Source of the DNA: Anaerococcus vaginalis
GTDB taxonomy: Bacteria; Bacillota; Clostridia; Tissierellales; Peptoniphilaceae
Assembly: GCA_018363915.1 (NCBI GenBank)
Contig: JAGZMY010000001.1
Coordinates: 62,001-126,000, forward strand
Direction of reading: 5' to 3'
DNA: 64,000 bases
In this document: positions 8,932 through 17,089 of the stretch, piece after piece
How positions within the stretch are numbered: the stretch's first letter is position 1
Layout of the letters: each line of letters begins with the position of its first letter
Position numbers and translations under genes: made by a program
The notes under the pieces: model-generated
What the model was told of the DNA's origin: nothing
Database searches by the model: none
What the model saw: the letters and a program-made list of their open reading frames with translations, nothing else

Positions 8932-9912
8932 ATGAAAATTTCAATTATTGGAGCAGGAAGTTGGGCAAGTGCTATTGCTGATTTCCTTTCAAAAGACAAT
9001 GAAGTTTTAATGTATGCTAGAAATATTGAAGATGTAGATAATATAAATAATTTACATATCAATAAAAAATATTTTGCTGATATAAAATTAAGTGAAAATA
9101 TAAAGGCTACTAATAGAATAGAAGACTTATTAGAAAATAAAATAATAATTAATGCTATACCAACTCAAAATACAAGAGAAGTATTAAGCAATATAAAAGA
9201 TGGTCTTGATGAAAAAATTTTGATTAATTTATCCAAAGGGATAGAAATTAAAACATTAAAAAGAATTTCACAAGTAATTTATGAATTAAATCCAAATTGC
9301 ACTTATGCAGTTTTGTCAGGTCCAAGTCATGCTGAAGAAGTGATTGGAAAAATGCCTACAGCATTGGTTTGTGCTTGTGAAGATGAAAAAATCGCAAAAA
9401 AAATTCAAGATATATTTTCAAAATATTATCTAAGAGTATATACTTCAACTGATGTTATAGGATGTGAAATTGGTGGAGCTATAAAAAATGTACTAGCTTT
9501 TGGTATAGGAATGGTTACAGGTTTGGGATTTGGAGATAATACCAAGGCTGCGATTATGACTAGAGGAATCTATGAAATGAATAAATTTGCCATAAGCCAA
9601 GGAGCAGATATAAAAACAATAAATGGACTTTGTGGAATAGGGGATTTGATTGTTACTGCTACAAGCATGCATTCAAGAAATAATAGGTGTGGGATATTAT
9701 TTGGAAAAGGCTATTCATTAGATGATGCTTGTAAGGAAGTTAAAACAGTTGTTGAGGGAATACCAACTACAAAGGCTCTTTACAATCTATCAAAAAAAGA
9801 AAATATAGAGCTACCTATTACAAATGAAATTTATAAGGTGATTTTTGAAAATAAAAATCCAAAAGATTCTGTAGAGGTTTTGATGAATAGAGATAAAAAA
9901 AGCGAATATTAG
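8932..9912 (+). CDS. gpsA: Glycerol-3-phosphate dehydrogenase (NAD(P)+)
   Basis: Reduces dihydroxyacetone phosphate to sn-glycerol-3-phosphate for membrane lipid synthesis. It is 326 residues. The N-terminal Rossmann motif is GAGSWASAIA (7-16), INAIPTQ marks the end of the nucleotide domain, LSKGIE and LSGPSHAEE follow, and GCEIGGAIKNVLA carries the catalytic lysine. The C-terminal helical domain includes GLCGIGDLIVTATS and SRNNRCG. AAAGGAG precedes the ATG. It directly follows plsY. Confidence 0.96.
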   Translation: MKISIIGAGSWASAIADFLSKDNEVLMYARNIEDVDNINNLHINKKYFADIKLSENIKATNRIEDLLENKIIINAIPTQNTREVLSNIKDGLDEKILINLSKGIEIKTLKRISQVIYELNPNCTYAVLSGPSHAEEVIGKMPTALVCACEDEKIAKKIQDIFSKYYLRVYTSTDVIGCEIGGAIKNVLAFGIGMVTGLGFGDNTKAAIMTRGIYEMNKFAISQGADIKTINGLCGIGDLIVTATSMHSRNNRCGILFGKGYSLDDACKEVKTVVEGIPTTKALYNLSKKENIELPITNEIYKVIFENKNPKDSVEVLMNRDKKSEY

Positions 9913-9924
9913 ATTGGATGTGTT

Positions 9925-10599
9925 ATGAGTATAAAAGATAATATTGATGATTTAAAAAAAGACTTAGAAAACTATGATGCTAATCTTTTGGCTGTAACAA
10001 AAACTCATGGAATAGATAAAATTATGGAAGTTTACAATTACGGTTTAAGGGATTTTGGAGAAAATAAAGTTCAAGAATTAATAGAAAAAAAAGAAAAAAT
10101 GCCAGAAGATATTAATTGGCATTTGATAGGTCATTTACAAACTAATAAGGTTAATAAAATTGTAGGAGAAGTTTCTTTAATTCATTCTGTTGATTCTTTA
10201 AAAATTTTAAAGAAAATTAATAACAGAGCAAAATCTTTATCAATTGTTCAAGATTGTTTGATACAAGTAAATGTTTCAAAAGAAGAAACAAAGTCAGGAT
10301 TTTTTGTTGATGAGATTGATAAAGTGATTGAAGAGGCTTCAAAATTAGATAATATTAACATAAAAGGTTTAATGACTATGGCTCCTAATACAGAAGATGA
10401 AAATCTTATTAGAAATTGCTTTAGGGAACTTAAAAAAATATTCGAAAAATTATCCAATTTAAGTTATAATAATATTGAAATGAAATATCTTTCGATGGGA
10501 ATGACTCATGATTATAAAATAGCTCTTGAAGAAGGAGCTAATATAATTAGAGTAGGATCAAAAATATTTGGTAAAAGGATGTATAAAAATGTTAGATAA
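9925..10599 (+). CDS. yggS: YggS/PLPBP pyridoxal-phosphate homeostasis protein
   Basis: A PLP-binding TIM-barrel protein related to alanine racemase that buffers vitamin B6 and amino-acid metabolism but has no known catalytic turnover. It is 224 residues. AVTKTH near residue 24 carries the PLP lysine, followed by FGENKVQE, WHLIGHLQTNK, and the phosphate-binding C-terminal SMGMTHDYKIALEEGAN with RVGSKIFG. It precedes sepF as in the Bacillus ylmE-sepF cluster and overlaps it by 11 bases. Confidence 0.94.
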   Translation: MSIKDNIDDLKKDLENYDANLLAVTKTHGIDKIMEVYNYGLRDFGENKVQELIEKKEKMPEDINWHLIGHLQTNKVNKIVGEVSLIHSVDSLKILKKINNRAKSLSIVQDCLIQVNVSKEETKSGFFVDEIDKVIEEASKLDNINIKGLMTMAPNTEDENLIRNCFRELKKIFEKLSNLSYNNIEMKYLSMGMTHDYKIALEEGANIIRVGSKIFGKRMYKNVR

Positions 10600-11164
10600 A
10601 TTTAAAGAATTTATAGGAATTGACGATGATTACGATGAATATGATGAGGAAGTTGATGAAGAGGAAGAAGTAGAAAAAACTAGCGAAAAAACTGAAAAAA
10701 CTTATAGCCCTAGCTCAACTTATGATTTTAGTAGTACAATGGGCTCAGATAACGCTAAGACAAGCACCTATTCATCATTTTCAAATGATTATTCTTCTAA
10801 TAACAAAGCTAGAAAAATTAGGGGAGGAGATAATATAGTTAGTATGAATAGTAATAATAGAAGCTTCGGTAAAAGCACATCAAATTCTTTTAGAATTTCT
10901 ATTCAAGAACCATTAAGCTACGATGAAGATGGTCCAAAAATTGTTGATGATATTTTAGATAAAAAAGTTGTAGTATTAAATCTTGAAATGCTAGAAGTTG
11001 ACAAGAAAAGACAAATTTTAGATTTTGTATCTGGTGCTGTTTATGCTCTTGAAGGAACAGTAGAAAAAGTTTCTAAAGGAATTTTTGTAATTTGTCCAAA
11101 GGGCGTAGATATTGATAATTATGTAGAAGATCAAATTTCTAGCGGAAATTACAATCAATTATAA
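10589..11164 (+). CDS. sepF: Cell division protein SepF
   Basis: SepF bundles FtsZ filaments and tethers them to the membrane. The start chosen is ATG 10589 (MLDKFKEFIG), because this gives the amphipathic membrane-binding helix at the very N-terminus and AAAGGA lies 9 bases upstream; an upstream in-frame TTG would add seven residues. A long acidic Ser-rich disordered linker covers about 15-105, then the SepF domain (KIVDDILDKKVVVLNLEML, then FVSGAVYALEGTVEKVSKG). The total is 191 residues. The usual ylmG and divIVA neighbours are missing here. Confidence 0.94.
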   Translation: MLDKFKEFIGIDDDYDEYDEEVDEEEEVEKTSEKTEKTYSPSSTYDFSSTMGSDNAKTSTYSSFSNDYSSNNKARKIRGGDNIVSMNSNNRSFGKSTSNSFRISIQEPLSYDEDGPKIVDDILDKKVVVLNLEMLEVDKKRQILDFVSGAVYALEGTVEKVSKGIFVICPKGVDIDNYVEDQISSGNYNQL

Positions 11165-11174
11165 ATTGTAATTT
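11146..11174 (+). other. AT-rich hairpin at the sepF/ylmH junction
   Basis: Perfect 10-bp inverted repeat AAATTACAAT / ATTGTAATTT with a 9-base loop that contains the sepF stop codon. It is followed by an A-rich stretch rather than a T-run, so it is a poor terminator. It may shape processing or translation of ylmH, whose ATG lacks an obvious Shine-Dalgarno sequence. Confidence 0.5.
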
Positions 11175-11186
11175 AATAAATCTTTT

Positions 11187-11954
11187 ATGAAATTAGAATA
11201 TAATATTGATTTTGTTGAAGATAAATCTGTCAAAGCAAATATAAAAAAAGCTATCTCTTTATTAGAAAAATCATTTTATACTAGAAAGGAAGTTTCAAGT
11301 TTTTTCTTAAATCCATTTGAGATTTCTGTATTAAATGATATAGCAAAAATTAATAATATAGAGATAGTTTTTTTGTCATGCAATGAATCTAGCGAAAGAC
11401 AAATATTTGTTGCAAATCCTTATTCGAATGAAATTAATACTAGAAACTACATAAGTGTACTAGAATTTAAAAAAAATAATATAAAACATCCAGATGTCCT
11501 TGGAGCTCTTTTAAATTTAGGTCTTGAAAGAAATGATATTGGAGATATTTATGTTGGAGATGAAATTTGCGAATTTGTAGTTTTAAATAAGGATAAGGAT
11601 TTTGTTAAATTTAACCTAAGTAAAATAAAAAATGAAAGAGTAAATATTGATTTTAAAAAAGATAATATTTTAAATTTGCCAAAAATTGATTATATAGAAA
11701 ATAGAGGATTTGTTTCTTCGCTTAGACTTGATAATATTGTTAGTGAATTTATAAATCTTTCAAGGTCAAAGGCAAAAATTTTAATTCAAAGAAGATTAGT
11801 TAAGGTTAATTATCAAATTATTGATAATCCTTCAAAAATTATTGATGAAAATTCTTTAATTTCGATTAGAAAAGAAGGCAGATTTATTTTTGATAAGGTA
11901 ATAGGAAAGAGTAAAAAAGATAATTATCACATAGAATATAGGAAGTATAAATGA
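11187..11954 (+). CDS. ylmH: YlmH-family S4-domain RNA-binding protein
   Basis: A 255-residue protein matching the YlmH layout: two N-terminal domains, the first with FYTRKEVSSFFLNPFE and the second with HPDVLGALLNLGLERNDIGD, then a C-terminal S4 RNA-binding domain at about 175-235 (LRLDNIVSEFINLSRSKAK, then LVKVNY). YlmH has been tied to ribosome rescue and to the division cluster in Firmicutes. The start is the first ATG in frame; no purine-rich ribosome site precedes it, only the hairpin described separately. Its last 4 bases overlap lspA. Confidence 0.9.
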   Translation: MKLEYNIDFVEDKSVKANIKKAISLLEKSFYTRKEVSSFFLNPFEISVLNDIAKINNIEIVFLSCNESSERQIFVANPYSNEINTRNYISVLEFKKNNIKHPDVLGALLNLGLERNDIGDIYVGDEICEFVVLNKDKDFVKFNLSKIKNERVNIDFKKDNILNLPKIDYIENRGFVSSLRLDNIVSEFINLSRSKAKILIQRRLVKVNYQIIDNPSKIIDENSLISIRKEGRFIFDKVIGKSKKDNYHIEYRKYK

Positions 11955-12418
11955 TTTACACAATTTTAATAATTATTGGAATAATACTAGATAGGTTTAC
12001 AAAAGCTTATGCAATATCACATTTTATTGAAAATCCAGTTTTTACAAATTTTATTAATTTTCTTTATGTAGAAAATAGAGGAGCAGCTTTTGGAATATTA
12101 CAAAATAAAAGAATATTTTTTCTTGTATTGACTTTACTTGTTGTTATTTATTTATTGTATTATTTCATTAGAAACATAAAAAGCAATCCGAAATTATTAA
12201 ACATTTCATTATCTTTAATTGTTTCTGGAGCTTTAGGGAATTTCTATGACAGATTATTTCATGGATTTGTTGTAGATTTTATAGAATTTTCTTTTTTTGA
12301 TTTTCCAGTTTTTAATGTAGCAGATATTTTGGTTACAACTGGATCAGTTTTGTTGATTATTTTTATAATTTTCGGAAAAATGGATGGAGAAGAAAATGTC
12401 AGTTCAAATAGGAAATGA
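11951..12418 (+). CDS. lspA: Lipoprotein signal peptidase II
   Basis: Aspartyl protease of the inner membrane that removes signal peptides from diacylated prolipoproteins. It has 155 residues and four hydrophobic helices. The conserved boxes are DRFTKAYAI, VENRGAAFGI, SGALGNFYDRLFHGFVVDF (first catalytic Asp) and FPVFNVAD (second catalytic Asp). It overlaps ylmH by 4 bases and ung by 23 bases. Likely substrates in the window are PrsA and its paralogue at 59-60.8 kb. Confidence 0.96.
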   Translation: MIYTILIIIGIILDRFTKAYAISHFIENPVFTNFINFLYVENRGAAFGILQNKRIFFLVLTLLVVIYLLYYFIRNIKSNPKLLNISLSLIVSGALGNFYDRLFHGFVVDFIEFSFFDFPVFNVADILVTTGSVLLIIFIIFGKMDGEENVSSNRK

Positions 12419-13082
12419 TTGGGATGAAATTTTAAAAGATGAATGGAAAAAAGATTATTATATTAGATTAAGAAAAAATCTTATTAATGAATATAAAAAT
12501 TATACAATTTATCCAAATATGTATGATATTTTTAATGCATTAAAAAAAGTTTCTTATGAAGATACAAAAGTTGTAATATTAGGACAAGATCCTTACCATG
12601 GTGTGGGGCAAGCTCATGGATTTTCTTTTTCTGTTCAAGAAGGTATAAAAACACCTCCATCATTGTTAAATATTTACAAAGAATTACATGATGATTTAGG
12701 CTTATATATACCTAATAATGGAAATTTAATTAAATGGGCTAATCAAGGAGTTTTGTTATTAAATTCCACATTAACAGTTAGAGCTCATCAAGCAAATTCT
12801 CACAAAGACATAGGGTGGACAATATTAACTGATAATATTATAAAATTATTAAATCAAAGAGAAAAACCTCTTGTATTTATTCTTTGGGGCAAGTTTGCTC
12901 AATCTAAAGAAGAGCTAATAACAAATAATAGACATTTAATTTTAAAAAGTGCTCACCCATCTCCATTCGCAGCTCATAGAGGATTTTTTGGTTCAAAACC
13001 ATTTTCAAAAACCAATGATTTTTTAATAAAAAATAATATGAGTCCAATTGATTGGCAAATAGAAGAGACTGTTGCAAAATGA
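12396..13082 (+). CDS. ung: Uracil-DNA glycosylase, family 1
   Basis: Removes uracil from DNA. From ATG 12396 it is 228 residues; this start is favoured by GGAG 6 bases upstream over the in-frame ATG at 12384. The water-activating motif GQDPYHG is at 63-69 and the C-terminal HPSPFAAHRGFFG carries the catalytic histidine, with LLLNSTLTVR between them. The start lies inside the lspA 3' end. The last codons form half of a terminator stem shared with the convergent nuclease gene. With dut (31.6 kb) it limits uracil in DNA. Confidence 0.97.
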   Translation: MSVQIGNDWDEILKDEWKKDYYIRLRKNLINEYKNYTIYPNMYDIFNALKKVSYEDTKVVILGQDPYHGVGQAHGFSFSVQEGIKTPPSLLNIYKELHDDLGLYIPNNGNLIKWANQGVLLLNSTLTVRAHQANSHKDIGWTILTDNIIKLLNQREKPLVFILWGKFAQSKEELITNNRHLILKSAHPSPFAAHRGFFGSKPFSKTNDFLIKNNMSPIDWQIEETVAK

Positions 13083-13110
13083 TTTATTCATTCTGTAACA
13101 GTCTCTTTTT
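13063..13110 (+). terminator. Terminator encoded within the 3' ends of two convergent genes
   Basis: AAGAGACTGTT (13063-13073, inside ung) pairs perfectly with AACAGTCTCTT (13097-13107, inside the convergent nuclease gene), followed on the plus strand by a run of five T ending at 13110. The loop holds both stop codons. In the minus direction the tail is only CTATTT, so it should act mainly for the ung transcript. Confidence 0.75.
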
Positions 13111-14008
13111 CGATTAAAAATTTCATAATATTTAAGATATTTTCACAAGAAAAAATCTTATCTTCCATTATGGATATTAAATTTTTATTTATTTTATACT
13201 TTCCTTTATTTTCGATATTAAAATTATTAACTGTTACAAAACCCGATGAATTTTTTGATAATTTCCCATACAAAACTATAATTTTTAATTCAATAGAATA
13301 GTCGTTAATATTTAATGAATAGTTTTCTCCACGAAAATATGATTTTTTTAAAATTTTATTGGAAATAAAATTTATATAGGCAATATCCTTATCAATATAA
13401 GCACTATCTAAGTGAATTTTGTAATTATTTATTTCAAATGAAAGTTCATCATTAATAATTTCTTCAATGTTAGCAATAGCTTCTGTTGCTATTAAGTCAT
13501 TTTTATTATGAATTAATATAGGCCGTGGATTGTTCCTATTTTTAATATCATCACTTAATTTACTAATAACCTTGTATCTAGATGGGTCATTTCTTTCTAT
13601 TCCAACAATTTTTTCAATATTAGTAAGTTTCATAGAATCAAATTCAATTAATTTTCTTTTATTCTTTATAATTTTATAAAGGTCCAAATTAATTTGCCAT
13701 ATTGGTTCTTCTTTATTTTCTATTAATCTAATATTTAAAAAAGGTAGGTCAAAAATATCTCCATTATAGGTTATTAATTTTTTGTTTTGAATTTTTTCTT
13801 TATAAATTTTTAATAATTTTACTTCTTCTTTATCATTTTTTGAAAAATATTGGTCTATATAAAATTTATTTTTTTTATAATCAAAATATATTAGTCCTAA
13901 AACTACAAGCTTATCTTTTTTTGGATCAAGTCCTGTAGTTTCAATATCTAAAATACATTCATCTTTTTTTAAATTTTTCCCATAAAAAGGGTATCTAACA
14001 CATAACAT
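13088..14008 (-). CDS. YprB-type RNase H-like (DEDD) exonuclease domain protein
   Basis: A 306-residue protein with a DEDD-fold nuclease domain of the ribonuclease_H_2/YprB kind. The first acidic motif is DIETTGLDPKKD at about 21-32; the second is TYNGDIFDLPFLNIRL; the third region is HNKNDLIATEAI. The 100-residue C-terminal part is not recognisable. Substrate unknown; the family is thought to act on nucleic acids. It is convergent with ung with only 5 bases between stop codons. No ribosome site is visible before the ATG, and a TATAGT box sits 7 bases upstream, which suggests a leaderless transcript. Confidence 0.8.
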   Translation of the reverse strand: MLCVRYPFYGKNLKKDECILDIETTGLDPKKDKLVVLGLIYFDYKKNKFYIDQYFSKNDKEEVKLLKIYKEKIQNKKLITYNGDIFDLPFLNIRLIENKEEPIWQINLDLYKIIKNKRKLIEFDSMKLTNIEKIVGIERNDPSRYKVISKLSDDIKNRNNPRPILIHNKNDLIATEAIANIEEIINDELSFEINNYKIHLDSAYIDKDIAYINFISNKILKKSYFRGENYSLNINDYSIELKIIVLYGKLSKNSSGFVTVNNFNIENKGKYKINKNLISIMEDKIFSCENILNIMKFLIEKETVTE

Positions 14009-14014
14009 ACTTAT

Positions 14015-14020
14015 ACTATA
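14015..14020 (-). promoter_or_regulatory. Candidate -10 box for a leaderless transcript
   Basis: On the minus strand TATAGT lies so that transcription would start at or next to the ATG at 14008. The -35 region is weak (AAGAAA). No Shine-Dalgarno is present between the box and the ATG. Confidence 0.4.
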
Positions 14021-14028
14021 CCTTATAT

Positions 14029-14057
14029 TTGATTTATTTTCTTTCTAATAATATAAT
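14029..14057 (+). promoter_or_regulatory. Sigma-A promoter for iscS-thiI
   Basis: TTGATT (14029-14034), 17-base spacer, TATAAT (14052-14057), ending 24 bases before the iscS ATG. AAAGGATGTG is the ribosome site. Confidence 0.75.
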
Positions 14058-14081
14058 AAATAAGTTAAAGGATGTGATAAA

Positions 14082-15200
14082 ATGATATATTTAGATAATG
14101 CTGCTACAACAAAAATGTATGATGAAGTTATTGATATAGAAAAAGATTTTGAAAAAAATTTTTTTGCCAATCCATCTGCTTTACATAGTTTTGGTATGGA
14201 TGTGGAAAATAAAGTAAAAGAGGCTAGAGAAATTATTTCCTCTTACATAAATGCAAATGAAAGTGAAATTTATTTTACAAAAGGAGCAACAGAATCCAAT
14301 AATATAGTAATAAATTCATTAGCAGGTGAAAATAATAAGGCGATAACAACAAAATTAGAACATTCGTCTGTTATTGATGCTTTTGATAATTCAATTTATG
14401 AGGAAGTAAAACTAATTTCAAATGATGAATTTGGATTTGTTGATATTGATAAATTAGAAAAAGCTATTGATGAAAAAACAAAATTAGTATCAATAATTTA
14501 TGTTCAAAATGAAATAGGAAGTATTCAAGATATAAGAAAAATTTCTGATGTCATTAAGAAAAAAAATAAGGATATTTTATTTCATATAGATGCAACTCAA
14601 GCATTAGGTAAAATTTCATGTGATGTTAAAAAATTAGGCGTTGATGCTATGAGCTTTTCGTCACATAAAGTTCATGGACCAAAAGGAATTGGTGGTTTAT
14701 ATATTAAAAATTCCTTTAAAAATAAAATTAAACCCTTAATGTATGGGGGAAGGCAAGAAATATTTTCTTCAGGTACAACCAATGCTCCTGCAATTTACAG
14801 CTTTGCTAAGGCATTAGAATTATCAAAAGAAAAAGAAGATTTTTATTATGTTAAAAATTTAAATATTTATTTAAGAAATAAAATTTTGGATAAGTTTTCT
14901 GATATTCACGTAAATTCTCCATTAGAAAATTCAAGTCCTTATATATTAAATATATCTTTTGGTAAAATAAAATCAGAAGTTTTACTTCACATGCTAGAAT
15001 CAGATGAAATTTATGTATCAAGCGGTTCGGCTTGCTCAAAAGGAAATAATAGCAGGATACTTTCAGCGCTTAATTTAAATGAAAAATATATGGATGGAGC
15101 TATTAGATTTTCATTTTCAAATGATATTTCCATAGAAGATTTGGATTTAGTAGCTAGTAAATTATATACTTATGTAGAAGAAATAAGAAAGGTGTTTTAA
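14082..15200 (+). CDS. Cysteine desulfurase (NifS/IscS family)
   Basis: PLP enzyme that takes sulfur from cysteine as a protein persulfide. The 372 residues show YLDNAATTK at the N-terminus, TKGATESNN, HIDATQALGK, the PLP-lysine motif SFSSHKVHGPKG, and the catalytic-cysteine loop SGSACSKG near the C-terminus. Its stop overlaps the start of thiI by one base. As with Bacillus NifZ-ThiI, this pairing implies a dedicated sulfur donor for 4-thiouridine in tRNA. No scaffold gene (iscU/sufU) is nearby, so a general Fe-S role is not indicated. Confidence 0.94.
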   Translation: MIYLDNAATTKMYDEVIDIEKDFEKNFFANPSALHSFGMDVENKVKEAREIISSYINANESEIYFTKGATESNNIVINSLAGENNKAITTKLEHSSVIDAFDNSIYEEVKLISNDEFGFVDIDKLEKAIDEKTKLVSIIYVQNEIGSIQDIRKISDVIKKKNKDILFHIDATQALGKISCDVKKLGVDAMSFSSHKVHGPKGIGGLYIKNSFKNKIKPLMYGGRQEIFSSGTTNAPAIYSFAKALELSKEKEDFYYVKNLNIYLRNKILDKFSDIHVNSPLENSSPYILNISFGKIKSEVLLHMLESDEIYVSSGSACSKGNNSRILSALNLNEKYMDGAIRFSFSNDISIEDLDLVASKLYTYVEEIRKVF

Positions 15201-16366
15201 TGGAAGATTTACTATCAGTAAGCTTTGGGGAATTATTTTTAAAAGGAAAAAATAGAAATAAATTTTTTAAAGCTGCAATCGATAATATAAAAAGAAATAT
15301 AAAAGACATTGGCTATGAAGATATGTATCTTGAAAGCTCAAAATTATATATAAATGCCGATAAAAATGATTTTGATGATCTTATTAGAGAAATAAAAAAA
15401 GTTTTCGGAATAATTTATATTTCAGAAATTAAAAGATGCGACAAAAATAAAGAATCTATAGAAAATGGTCTAAAAGAAATTTTAGATAATATGGATATTA
15501 AAAATAAAACTTTTAAAGTCATAACAAATAGGGTTGATAAGTCTTTCGAAATAAAATCTCCAGAATTTTCACAAATGATGGGTGGATTTATCCTAAAAAA
15601 TTATGCCAAAAAAAATAATTTAAAAGTTGACGTTCATAATCCAGATTTTAAAGTTTTTATAGATATAAAAAAATACGCCTATGTTTATGCAAATAGACAC
15701 GAAGGAATGGGAGGACTTCCACTAGGCTCTAGTGGAAATGGACTTTTGTTATTATCAGGAGGAATTGATTCGCCTGTTGCAGGTTTTATGATGGCAAAAA
15801 GAGGAATGAGAATTAATTGTCTGCATTTTCATTCTTATCCATTTACATCAAAAAGAGCCTTGCAAAAAGCTATAGATTTAGGAAAAATATTGTCCCAATA
15901 TACTGGAAATATGAGAATATATTCTGTAAATATGGCAGAAATTTATAAGGCAATAAATAAAAATTGTCATAGAAATCAAACAACAATTTTATCAAGAAGA
16001 TTTATGATGAGAATAGCTGAAAAAATTTCAGAAAAAAATAGTTATGATGCTTTAATTACAGGAGAAAGTTTAGGTCAAGTTGCAAGTCAAACGGTTGAGT
16101 CTATGACTGTAATAGAAGATGCAACAAAACTTCCAATTTTTAAACCATTAATTGCGCTTGATAAAACAGAAATAATAGATAGGGCACTATTCATTGGTTC
16201 TTATGAAAAAAGTATTGAACCTTATGATGATTGTTGCTCAATTTTTGCCCCATCAAATCCAATTACAAAGCCAAAATTAAAATATATAAAAGAAAGTGAA
16301 AGTAATTTAGATATTGAAAATCTAGAAAATAAGGCAATTGAAAATATGGAAATATTTGATATATAA
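15200..16366 (+). CDS. thiI: tRNA 4-thiouridine sulfurtransferase ThiI
   Basis: Adenylates U8 of tRNA and transfers sulfur to make s4U. The 388 residues contain an N-terminal ferredoxin-like/THUMP region (about 1-165) and a PP-loop ATPase domain with LLSGGIDSPVAGFMM. CCSIFAP near the C-terminus holds cysteines of the core. The C-terminal rhodanese domain of the E. coli enzyme is absent, as in Bacillus, so sulfur should come straight from the adjacent desulfurase, whose stop codon it overlaps. Confidence 0.95.
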   Translation: MEDLLSVSFGELFLKGKNRNKFFKAAIDNIKRNIKDIGYEDMYLESSKLYINADKNDFDDLIREIKKVFGIIYISEIKRCDKNKESIENGLKEILDNMDIKNKTFKVITNRVDKSFEIKSPEFSQMMGGFILKNYAKKNNLKVDVHNPDFKVFIDIKKYAYVYANRHEGMGGLPLGSSGNGLLLLSGGIDSPVAGFMMAKRGMRINCLHFHSYPFTSKRALQKAIDLGKILSQYTGNMRIYSVNMAEIYKAINKNCHRNQTTILSRRFMMRIAEKISEKNSYDALITGESLGQVASQTVESMTVIEDATKLPIFKPLIALDKTEIIDRALFIGSYEKSIEPYDDCCSIFAPSNPITKPKLKYIKESESNLDIENLENKAIENMEIFDI

Positions 16367-16367
16367 G

Positions 16368-16396
16368 TTGACAAAACTTGTATTTATTGGTAATAT
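16368..16396 (+). promoter_or_regulatory. Strong sigma-A promoter for rplU-prp-rpmA
   Basis: TTGACA (16368-16373), exact 17-base spacer, TAATAT (16391-16396), just downstream of the thiI stop. Transcription should begin near 16403, giving a leader of roughly 60 bases. Confidence 0.85.
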
Positions 16397-16402
16397 ATTA
16401 TG

Positions 16403-16465
16403 GTAAACCGCTCAGTATGGGTACTGATCACCTTGACTGGCGAGAATCTAAATAGGAGGTGTACT
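16403..16465 (+). ncRNA. Candidate ribosomal protein L21 leader RNA
   Basis: Between the promoter and the rplU ribosome site lies a conserved-looking, relatively G+C-rich stretch with ACCGCTCA, GGGTACTGATCACC and GGCGAG blocks, unlike the A+T-rich gaps elsewhere. Its position, size and core (CCGCTC...GGCGAG) resemble the L21 leader found before rplU-ysxB-rpmA in Firmicutes, which is thought to give feedback control by L21. Call made from memory of the motif, not from a covariance search. Confidence 0.6.
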
Positions 16466-16777
16466 ATGTACGCTATAATTAAGACAGGTGGAAAACAATA
16501 TAAAGTATCAGAAGGCGATCTAGTTAGAGTTGAAAAACTTAATGCAGAAATAGGAGATAGTGTAAGCTTTGAAGATGTACTATTAGTAAAAAGCGATAGT
16601 GATTTAAAAGTTGGAACTCCAATAGTTGAAAATGCAAAGGTTGAAGCTACTGTAAAAGATCAAGCTAAAGACAAAAAAATAGTTGTGTTTAAATATAGAC
16701 CTAAAAAAGCATCAAAAACTAAAAAAGGTCATAGACAACCATATACTTTAGTTGAAATTAACAATATTTCTTGTTAA
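16466..16777 (+). CDS. rplU: Ribosomal protein L21 (bL21)
   Basis: Structural protein of the 50S subunit that binds 23S rRNA. It is 103 residues from ATG 16466 (MYAIIKTGGKQYKV, the invariant L21 N-terminus), preceded by AGGAGGT. The upstream in-frame ATG at 16400 is rejected because it lies in the leader RNA. VFKYRPKKASKTKKGHRQPY near the C-terminus is the rRNA-binding signature. The stop overlaps prp as TAATG. First gene of the rplU-prp-rpmA operon. Confidence 0.97.
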   Translation: MYAIIKTGGKQYKVSEGDLVRVEKLNAEIGDSVSFEDVLLVKSDSDLKVGTPIVENAKVEATVKDQAKDKKIVVFKYRPKKASKTKKGHRQPYTLVEINNISC

Positions 16778-17088
16778 TGATTGATGTTACTTTATTAATA
16801 AAAAAAGAAAAAAGATTAGGATTTGCAATAAAAGGTCATGCAAATTTTGATCAGCATGGATATGATATAGTTTGTGCTGCAGTATCAATTTTATCATATA
16901 CAGCAGTAAATACCTTAGATTATTATGAAATAGATTTTGATTTTTTTGATGATGAAAACGAAATGAAAGTTTCATTAGAAAATCCTAATGAAAAATCAGA
17001 AATTATTTTAAATGATTTTGAAATTGGTATTAAAACTTTACTCACAAATTATAATGAATATGTTAATTTAAATTATAGGGAGGTTTAG
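16777..17088 (+). CDS. prp: Ribosomal-processing cysteine protease Prp
   Basis: Cysteine protease that removes the N-terminal extension of L27 in Firmicutes. From ATG 16777 it is 103 residues; the start overlaps the rplU stop. The catalytic pair is H21 (in KGHANFDQHG) and C33 (in DIVCAAVSILS). It sits between rplU and rpmA, the invariant position for this family, and its target site is visible in the adjacent rpmA product, so the pathway is complete here. Confidence 0.94.
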   Translation: MIDVTLLIKKEKRLGFAIKGHANFDQHGYDIVCAAVSILSYTAVNTLDYYEIDFDFFDDENEMKVSLENPNEKSEIILNDFEIGIKTLLTNYNEYVNLNYREV

Positions 17089-17089
17089 G

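Noticed and set aside
16400..16465. Longer L21 start at ATG 16400
   Set aside because: It lies within the leader RNA, has no ribosome site, and the L21 N-terminus begins exactly at 16466 after AGGAGGT.
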